A stretch of DNA of 64,000 nucleotides. Origin: Marinirhabdus sp050859505. GTDB lineage: Bacteria; Bacteroidota; Bacteroidia; Flavobacteriales; Flavobacteriaceae. Of the stretch, positions 59,006-64,000 are shown one piece after another (the first letter of the stretch is position 1; each line of letters starts with the position of its first letter). The notes beneath the pieces were generated by a model. That model was not told where the DNA came from. It saw only the letters and a program-made list of their open reading frames with translations, and ran no database searches. The translations under genes and the position numbers were made by a program. The DNA is taken from NCBI RefSeq assembly GCF_050859505.1, contig NZ_CP193934.1:3286001-3350000 (forward strand), in the 5' to 3' direction.

Positions 59006-59522
59006 ATTGTTTCAGTTCTTTAGCTATAAACCTACGCCATTGTATTTCTACAGGTTCGTTTTTGGAATGATCGGTTTCAAAATCGTATTTGGTTTGTAAT
59101 TCTCTACGTGCATTTTCCAAATTTTGGTAAATTTTGTTCACCTCATCTTTCGGAGAGTTGGAAAAAGAAGTTTCTTCCATTGCCTTGCGTAGTTTACGGG
59201 CATAGAGTTCAGAAATATCAAAATGTGTTTGCTCGTGTTTCAGAATATAGGGCGATACTAAGTCTGGCTTGTACCAAGATAATTCAGGATAAAAGTTACA
59301 AAGCACTTGGTATTCCATCGTCATTTTTCCGTTTTTCACTTTATACGAAAATGAAAACGACACTCCACTATTGGTACTCGCCACATAGCTATGTCCTTGA
59401 TCTGGCTGGCCTCTAAAATCTTTCCAGGTAAGTTGGCGATTTTCGTCCCATTGCATTTTTATAGCATCACCTTCTGGAGAAACGGAAAAAAGTATAAATA
59501 AAAAAGTTGCAAGAATTTTCAT
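58986..59522 (-). CDS. Exported DUF922-type zinc-dependent protease-like protein
   Basis: A 178-residue protein with a signal peptide (about 1-20) and the DUF922 fold. QMWDENR-type start is present as MQWDENRQLTWKDFRGQPD, and a metalloprotease-like HEQTHFDISELYARKLRK (about residues 96-113) gives an HExxH motif. Other typical family metal ligands were not pinpointed. Peptidase activity is inferred from the motif alone. It is downstream of the OsmC gene and overlaps the DUF3820 gene. Confidence 0.82.
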   Translation of the reverse strand: MKILATFLFILFSVSPEGDAIKMQWDENRQLTWKDFRGQPDQGHSYVASTNSGVSFSFSYKVKNGKMTMEYQVLCNFYPELSWYKPDLVSPYILKHEQTHFDISELYARKLRKAMEETSFSNSPKDEVNKIYQNLENARRELQTKYDFETDHSKNEPVEIQWRRFIAKELKQYERWKS

Positions 59523-59570
59523 TAGTGTAGTAACGAATATTAGAAGAGTTTATTGAGCGTTTTCTTAAGA

Positions 59571-59975
59571 TTACCCCCAATTAAAAGTGATTATCTTTTC
59601 AATGGCTGGATGTAGACTATGATGAACTGGGCAGGTATTACCCGTATTCTCAAGAATTTTTTGATTTTTTTCTGAAACGTTAGCTGGTAACGAAAAAACA
59701 ATTTCAATTTTAGAAATTCGTCTTGGCTCTGTCGCCATTGTTTTGGTTACTAGCGCTGAGCTAGCTGTTAAATCTACACCTAAGCTGTGCGCCTTAATTC
59801 CCATTACGGTAAGCATACAATTGGCTAAGCCTGTCGCTACGGTATCGGTTGGTGAAAACGCTTCTCCTTTACCATTGTTGTCTGTAGGAGCGTCTGTTAT
59901 GTAGGTACTTCCAGATTTTAAATGCTCACATTCGGTGCGCAGATTTCCTAAATATGTTACTTTGGAAGTGCTCAT
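59571..59975 (-). CDS. OsmC family protein
   Basis: A 134-residue OsmC-like protein with the two conserved Cys: the first in TGLANCMLTVMGIKAHSLGVDL (about residue 53) and the second in NTGNTCPVHHSLHP (about 113). OsmC/Ohr proteins reduce organic hydroperoxides with their thiol pair. The sequence fits the OsmC subgroup common in Bacteroidota. Its ATG overlaps the upstream LysM gene stop (ATGA), which indicates co-expression. Confidence 0.9.
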   Translation of the reverse strand: MSTSKVTYLGNLRTECEHLKSGSTYITDAPTDNNGKGEAFSPTDTVATGLANCMLTVMGIKAHSLGVDLTASSALVTKTMATEPRRISKIEIVFSLPANVSEKNQKILENTGNTCPVHHSLHPAIEKIITFNWG

Positions 59976-61894
59976 TTTACTACGTCAAATTGAAGTTCTT
60001 TGTTGTATTGTAAGATATACATTGCCCTATTTGCATACCCCGAATTAGATTGAAGCTCGTACCGAAATTTGTTTTCAATGTATTCGGTTTCAAACTCACC
60101 CATGGTTTCATCGTACAAATCATTCGAAGATGCAAGACGCAACAGTACATCATACGTTACATCGAAACCTCTAACGGCAAATTTGTTTGGCAAGACCCCA
60201 TATTTATTATTATAACTAATTAAAAACGGCACCTTGTCGTCGTACGCATAACTCTTACTTACTGAAGGAAACGTTAAGCCTAACCTAGCCAAATTCATAT
60301 TACTTATATCGTCGAAGTCGTATGCTTTGTTTTTATCTAAAGTAAACATCCTTAAATTATATCCTGCTGGCATGCCATTGAGTAAAGTAACCACATTACT
60401 TAACAAAACAGGATTCACCGTTTCTACAATCACCCAATTATCTGCACTACCACGAGACATGTGTTTGTCTATATCGCCAATATATAAATAGCCTTTATCT
60501 CTGGGTGTTATTATTTTTATGGAAGGAATTGCTGCCACAATTTTCCCTTTTTGCTTTGCTCGTTTAGCATCTGAAATTAATACTACATTTTTTCCAGCGC
60601 TATTCTCTTTGAGCCATTGTATCATTCCGTTTTCCAGCATTTCTTCTGAAGGTAATGTTTGGAACACATTACGCTCAGCCTTAATGTTTCGATTGCTCAA
60701 CGGTGAAAAAACCGGAACGTTAGTCCTACTCAACGCCGAAGATGCTTTGTCCACATTATTACTACTTAGCGGGCCAATAACGGCATCCATGTTGCCTACA
60801 TTATTATTTGAAATTATGCTACCAACTTTTAAAGCATTAGCCTCGGTATCGAATACATTTAAAGTAACTGAAATCCCTTTGTCTTTCGCAAATTCTGCGG
60901 CCATTAAGGCACCGCTATAAAAATCCAGGGCAATGCGCATCGTGCGTTCATTTTGTAATAATTCCTTATTACTAACAGAATCTACAGATGCCCTATTCAA
61001 CATAAAAGGGAGCATCAAGGCAATTTTTTTATCACTTTTATTGCTAAGTCTACTTTCTAGGTTTACTTCTGAAATAGCTGCTAGAGAAGTTAGCTCATCC
61101 TTTTTCGGAAGTTTTAAAATCATGCCTTCTTTTAACCCATCTTTAGCGTACGGATTTAAAGCTACAATCGCTTCTTCAGTCAATCCAAATTTTACTTTTA
61201 AGCGGTAAAAACCTTCTTTCGGTTGTACTTCGTATAGTGTATATTTTTCGGTATCTACAGTTTCAGAAGCAACTTTATTGGCTGGAACATTCAGTTTTGT
61301 GGCTACTGGTAAATTATCTTCTAAGCCTGGATTCATTGCTTCCAGTTCGGCTACAGTAATACCATACATTCTTGCAATACCAAATTTTGTCTCCTTCGAT
61401 TTTACGATATAAGTACCTTTATCATTTCCTTTAGAAGAATTCTCGGAAGTTGTAGTGTTATTCTTGGAAGGTCCTGTTTTTACTATCGGAATACGTAATT
61501 TTTCTCCTTTTTTAACCTGCTGTGCATACAACTGCTTATTGTATTTTTTTATGTCGTCCATGGAAACACCGTACTGCTGGGAAATACCGAAAAGTGTTTC
61601 TTTACGCTTCACTTTATGCGTTCTAAAAGAAACTGAATCTGTACTACTAATCACATCTGGCGATGGAATTACTAATACAGTATTCACCTTAACCCCGTCA
61701 CGGGCATCTGGATTTAGGACATAAATTGCTTCTTGGGTCGTGTTGTATTGTTTAGCAATGCTAAAAACAGTTTCGCCTTTTTCCACTTTATGGCTTTTGT
61801 ACGTTTCTTGTACTGGTGATGATAATGCGTCGCAACTAACTAGTATAAAGCTAGCTACGGCAATAAAAAGGATATATTTCAATGTTTGAATCAA
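59972..61894 (-). CDS. Lipoprotein with four LysM domains and a periplasmic-binding-like domain
   Basis: A 640-residue lipoprotein: signal peptide with lipobox LVSC (Cys21), four LysM domains (about 35-77, 92-135, 160-203, 218-262) that bind peptidoglycan, and a C-terminal type 1 periplasmic-binding-protein-like domain (about 288-635, KKIALMLPFMLNR ... DAVIGPLSSNNVDKASSALSRTNVPVFSPLSN). This is reminiscent of LpoA, which pairs a PBP-like domain with control of a peptidoglycan synthase, but that link is inference. It lies 86 bp downstream of guaA and is coupled to OsmC. Confidence 0.88.
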   Translation of the reverse strand: MIQTLKYILFIAVASFILVSCDALSSPVQETYKSHKVEKGETVFSIAKQYNTTQEAIYVLNPDARDGVKVNTVLVIPSPDVISSTDSVSFRTHKVKRKETLFGISQQYGVSMDDIKKYNKQLYAQQVKKGEKLRIPIVKTGPSKNNTTTSENSSKGNDKGTYIVKSKETKFGIARMYGITVAELEAMNPGLEDNLPVATKLNVPANKVASETVDTEKYTLYEVQPKEGFYRLKVKFGLTEEAIVALNPYAKDGLKEGMILKLPKKDELTSLAAISEVNLESRLSNKSDKKIALMLPFMLNRASVDSVSNKELLQNERTMRIALDFYSGALMAAEFAKDKGISVTLNVFDTEANALKVGSIISNNNVGNMDAVIGPLSSNNVDKASSALSRTNVPVFSPLSNRNIKAERNVFQTLPSEEMLENGMIQWLKENSAGKNVVLISDAKRAKQKGKIVAAIPSIKIITPRDKGYLYIGDIDKHMSRGSADNWVIVETVNPVLLSNVVTLLNGMPAGYNLRMFTLDKNKAYDFDDISNMNLARLGLTFPSVSKSYAYDDKVPFLISYNNKYGVLPNKFAVRGFDVTYDVLLRLASSNDLYDETMGEFETEYIENKFRYELQSNSGYANRAMYILQYNKELQFDVVK

Positions 61895-61980
61895 GATTTT
61901 TTTCTTTTTCCTAAAAATACGGATAAAGCAGGTTTGTTCTTCTTAAAATATGATTAAAGTTGCAAGTGGCGTACCACAGC

Positions 61981-63510
61981 TTATTCCCACTCAATAGTTG
62001 CAGGAGGTTTGCTACTTATATCATACACTACTCTATTAACGCCTTTTACACGGTTTATTATATGATTGCTCGTTTCTTGTAAGAATTCGTAAGGTAAATT
62101 AACCCAATCTGCGGTCATTCCATCGGTGCTTTCTACAGCTCTTAAAGCCACAACTTTTTCATACGTCCGCTCGTCGCCCATTACACCCACACTATTCACG
62201 GGTAGTAAAATGGCTCCTGCCTGCCACACTTTGTCGTATAAATCCCATTTGCGAAGTCCTTCAATAAAAATCGCATCTACTTCCTGGAGTACACGTACTT
62301 TTTCGGGAGTAATAGCTCCTAAAATCCTAATGGCTAATCCTGGGCCTGGAAATGGGTGACGCCCCAGTAATTTTTTATCAATCCCTAACTGTGCTCCCAC
62401 GCGTCGTACTTCGTCTTTAAAAAGCATACGTAAGGGTTCTACAATTTTAAGTTTCATAAAGTCTGGCAATCCACCAACATTATGATGGCTTTTAATGGTT
62501 ACCGAAGGTCCGTTTACCGATACACTTTCAATAACATCTGGGTAAATAGTTCCTTGCGCCAAATAGGTTACGCCAGTTATTTCGTGGGCCTCGTCATCAA
62601 AAACTTCAATAAAAGTGCCGCCAATAGCTTTTCGTTTTTCCTCAGGATCCGACTTTCCAGCCAATGCCGTTAAAAAACGTTCTGAAGCATCTACTCCTTT
62701 TACGTTTAAGCCCATGTCTTTGTATTGCTCAAGAACGCTGTCAAATTCGTTTTTACGGAGTAAGCCATTGTTTACAAAAATGCAGTACAAATTTTTACCA
62801 ATCGCCTTATGCAATAAAACGGCAGCTACCGTAGAATCTACACCACCGCTCAATCCCAACACCACTTTATCTAACCCAATTTTTGTTTTTAATTCTGCGA
62901 CAGTTGTTTCTGCAAAAGCCGCTGGTGTCCACGATTGTTCTACACCTGCCATATTTACCAGAAAATTTTCTAATAATTGTTTGCCGTGAGAAGAATGATA
63001 CACTTCTGGATGAAATTGTATGGCATAGGTTTCTTCGCCTTCAATTTTGTAGGCTGCGTTCATAACGTCTGCAGTACTTGCCAAACGCACACCATGTTCA
63101 GGTAGCTTAGCAATAGTATCGCTATGGCTCATCCATACTTGAGTATTCTCTGGAATATTCTCAAATAAGGCCTCACCGTCTTTAATCATGGAAAGTTTGG
63201 CTCTTCCGTATTCACGTAAATTAGAAGGTTCTACACTTCCACCGTTAAAATGTGCCAAGTACTGTGCACCATAACAAACGCCCAATAAAGGTAATTTTCC
63301 TTTAATATTTGAAAGGTCTGGATGGGCAGCATCTTCGCCTCTCACAGAAAGTGGACTCCCGGAAAGGATGACTGCTTTAAAACTGGAAAGGTCTGTTGGT
63401 ACTTTGTGGAATGGATGAATTTCGCAGTAGATATTCAATTCTCTTACACGTCTTGCAATAAGCTGTGTATACTGCGAGCCGAAGTCTAGGATTAGGACGT
63501 TGTTTTGCAT
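61981..63510 (-). CDS. guaA: GMP synthase (glutamine-hydrolysing)
   Basis: Amidates XMP to GMP in purine synthesis. The 509-residue protein has the N-terminal amidotransferase domain (LILDFGSQYTQLIARRVRE, nucleophile Cys in LLGVCYGAQYLAH, His-Glu in QFHPEVYHS) and the ATP-pyrophosphatase domain with PP-loop GLSGGVDSTVAAVLL, then HHNVGGLPDFMKLKIVEPL and the dimerisation domain ending KPPATIEWE. The frame is open 22 codons upstream, but MQNNVLILDFGSQ is the normal start and the extension is part of a structured repeat. Confidence 0.97.
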   Translation of the reverse strand: MQNNVLILDFGSQYTQLIARRVRELNIYCEIHPFHKVPTDLSSFKAVILSGSPLSVRGEDAAHPDLSNIKGKLPLLGVCYGAQYLAHFNGGSVEPSNLREYGRAKLSMIKDGEALFENIPENTQVWMSHSDTIAKLPEHGVRLASTADVMNAAYKIEGEETYAIQFHPEVYHSSHGKQLLENFLVNMAGVEQSWTPAAFAETTVAELKTKIGLDKVVLGLSGGVDSTVAAVLLHKAIGKNLYCIFVNNGLLRKNEFDSVLEQYKDMGLNVKGVDASERFLTALAGKSDPEEKRKAIGGTFIEVFDDEAHEITGVTYLAQGTIYPDVIESVSVNGPSVTIKSHHNVGGLPDFMKLKIVEPLRMLFKDEVRRVGAQLGIDKKLLGRHPFPGPGLAIRILGAITPEKVRVLQEVDAIFIEGLRKWDLYDKVWQAGAILLPVNSVGVMGDERTYEKVVALRAVESTDGMTADWVNLPYEFLQETSNHIINRVKGVNRVVYDISSKPPATIEWE

Positions 63511-63513
63511 CTG

Positions 63514-63521
63514 CAAAAATA
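63514..63521 (-). promoter_or_regulatory. -7 element (TATTTTTG) for guaA, 3 nt from the start codon
   Basis: Exact TAnnTTTG match on the minus strand, only 3 nt before the preferred guaA ATG; predicts a leaderless mRNA if used. Its -33 region would fall inside the 63525-63713 cruciform. Confidence 0.5.
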
Positions 63522-63524
63522 CTA

Positions 63525-63713
63525 CTTCGGTACAATTTTTCATATAAAATTCGGAGCATTTTATATGAAAAATCACTCAGCAGCCTTTTTGCTTGCATTT
63601 CATTAATAATTCTAATAAAATTAAAAGCTATAAGTTTATTGAAGTTAAGTATCTAAGCTGGCTGAGTGATTCCTTTAAAATGCTTTTAGCATTTTAAAGG
63701 AATTGTACCGAAG
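63525..63713. repeat. Cruciform-forming 189-bp element with nested inverted repeats
   Basis: Outer arms CTTCGGTACAATT (63525-63537) / AATTGTACCGAAG (63701-63713) are perfectly complementary. Inner arms AATCACTCAGC (63571-63581) / GCTGAGTGATT (63661-63671) are too. Between outer and inner arm on each side is a separate hairpin: left 15-bp stem (63536-63550 / 63558-63572), right 12-bp stem (63672-63683 / 63689-63700). The four stems abut with essentially no unpaired bases, giving a four-way junction; the interior (63582-63660) is AT-rich with no gene. It is non-coding. Confidence 0.9.
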
Positions 63714-63786
63714 CCCACGTTAAACAAATCCTAATCCAGCTATCAAACTATTCATTCAATCATTTTTTGAGTAATTTTAACGGTAT

Positions 63787-64000
63787 ATGATAGACCAGGA
63801 ATTGTTACGTACCCTAAGCGAGAATCTAGAAAATGAACTTCCCATAAATGAAGCTTTACCCGAAGGTGGTATGCTTCATATTGATAAAGTATTGCCGTAT
63901 ATCTGCGTGTATCGCTACAAAAAACCCGATTTATATTTTTCAGGTTTACTGAAAACTCAAGCGTCTTATTTAATTGTAAAGGATACGGTGAACATTTCAG
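63787..64000 (+). CDS. DUF1704 (QEGLA-motif) protein, N-terminal part, runs off window
   Basis: The first 71 residues of a protein starting MIDQELLRTLSENLENE. The segment GGMLHIDKVLPYICVYRYKKPD resembles the N-terminus of the DUF1704 family, annotated as flavohemoglobin expression-modulating QEGLA motif proteins and related to tyrosine/MATCAP-type zinc peptidases; the diagnostic motif lies beyond the window. A weak -7-like TAATTTTA is at 63772-63779. It is divergent from guaA, with the cruciform element between them. Confidence 0.6.
   Translation, partial: MIDQELLRTLSENLENELPINEALPEGGMLHIDKVLPYICVYRYKKPDLYFSGLLKTQASYLIVKDTVNIS

Noticed and set aside
63511..63576. Longer guaA N-terminus of 22 residues
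   Set aside because: It would translate the -7 element and the left hairpin of the cruciform, and the conserved amidotransferase start is MQNNVLILDFG.
63511..63713. Purine or other riboswitch in front of guaA
   Set aside because: The structured element lies upstream of the guaA -7 element, and it lacks the purine-riboswitch three-way junction and conserved loop bases. A DNA-level element fits better.

Overview
The window is a dense, low-GC stretch of chromosome from a member of the Bacteroidota, most likely class Flavobacteriia (family Flavobacteriaceae; I do not assign a genus). Evidence: many genes are preceded by the Bacteroidota -7 element TAnnTTTG instead of an E. coli-type -10; Shine-Dalgarno sequences are absent and upstream regions are A-rich; a secreted protease carries a type IX secretion (T9SS) C-terminal sorting domain; cytochrome c maturation uses a large ResB-CcsA fusion; and there are lineage-typical families (DUF3810, DUF2520, DUF922, DUF3820, GH3, 7TM proteins, OMP_b-brl receptors). 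No rRNA, tRNA, CRISPR array, insertion sequence or prophage was seen.

Layout. 1-5 kb: a truncated OmpR-type response regulator with no normal start codon, a tiny Lys-rich protein, a SlyD/FKBP isomerase, and a complete proline operon proC-proB-proA. 5-13 kb: a TPR hybrid histidine kinase, uvrB, an M48-like metallopeptidase, a GH3-family protein and the pseudouridine synthase rluF. 13-20 kb: Hsp20, a DUF2254 membrane protein, a GNAT enzyme, a TerB-like protein, sucC, pepD and DUF3810. 20-30 kb: two adjacent secreted amidohydrolase-like proteins, a translationally coupled trio (unknown, erythromycin-esterase-like, ArsC-like), and an outer-membrane beta-barrel receptor. 30-38 kb: fumC, a 7TM protein with a LuxR-like C-terminus, ccsBA, a truncated haemoglobin with a small membrane protein next to a divergent Crp/Fnr regulator, and DUF2520. 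38-48 kb: a long co-directional run (KdsC-like phosphatase, UbiA prenyltransferase, GNAT, Maf, a toxin-antitoxin pair, a lipoprotein, MscS, PIG-L deacetylase, a 42-residue membrane protein directly abutting a sodium:solute symporter, SRPBCC). 48-57 kb: a minus-strand run with FabK/NMO, a T9SS subtilase, mnmA, a MORN-repeat protein, yidC and pyrG. 57-64 kb: three small plus-strand genes, then a minus-strand run guaA - LysM/PBP lipoprotein - OsmC - DUF922 - DUF3820, and the start of a divergent DUF1704 (QEGLA) gene.

Most genes are ordinary housekeeping functions: proline synthesis, nucleotide synthesis (pyrG, guaA), the TCA cycle (sucC, fumC), RNA modification (mnmA, rluF), envelope biogenesis and DNA repair. 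The unusual content lies mainly between genes. The most striking item is a 189-bp element at 63525-63713, between guaA and the DUF1704 gene: its two nested inverted repeats and two independent hairpins meet to predict a perfect four-way cruciform. Others are a 54-bp near-perfect palindrome at 32930-32983, a run of about 16 heptamers at 38451-38561, a nested inverted-repeat block at 5140-5259, and several dispersed short repeat families. Three or four housekeeping genes have a -7 element so close to the start codon that leaderless or near-leaderless transcripts are predicted.
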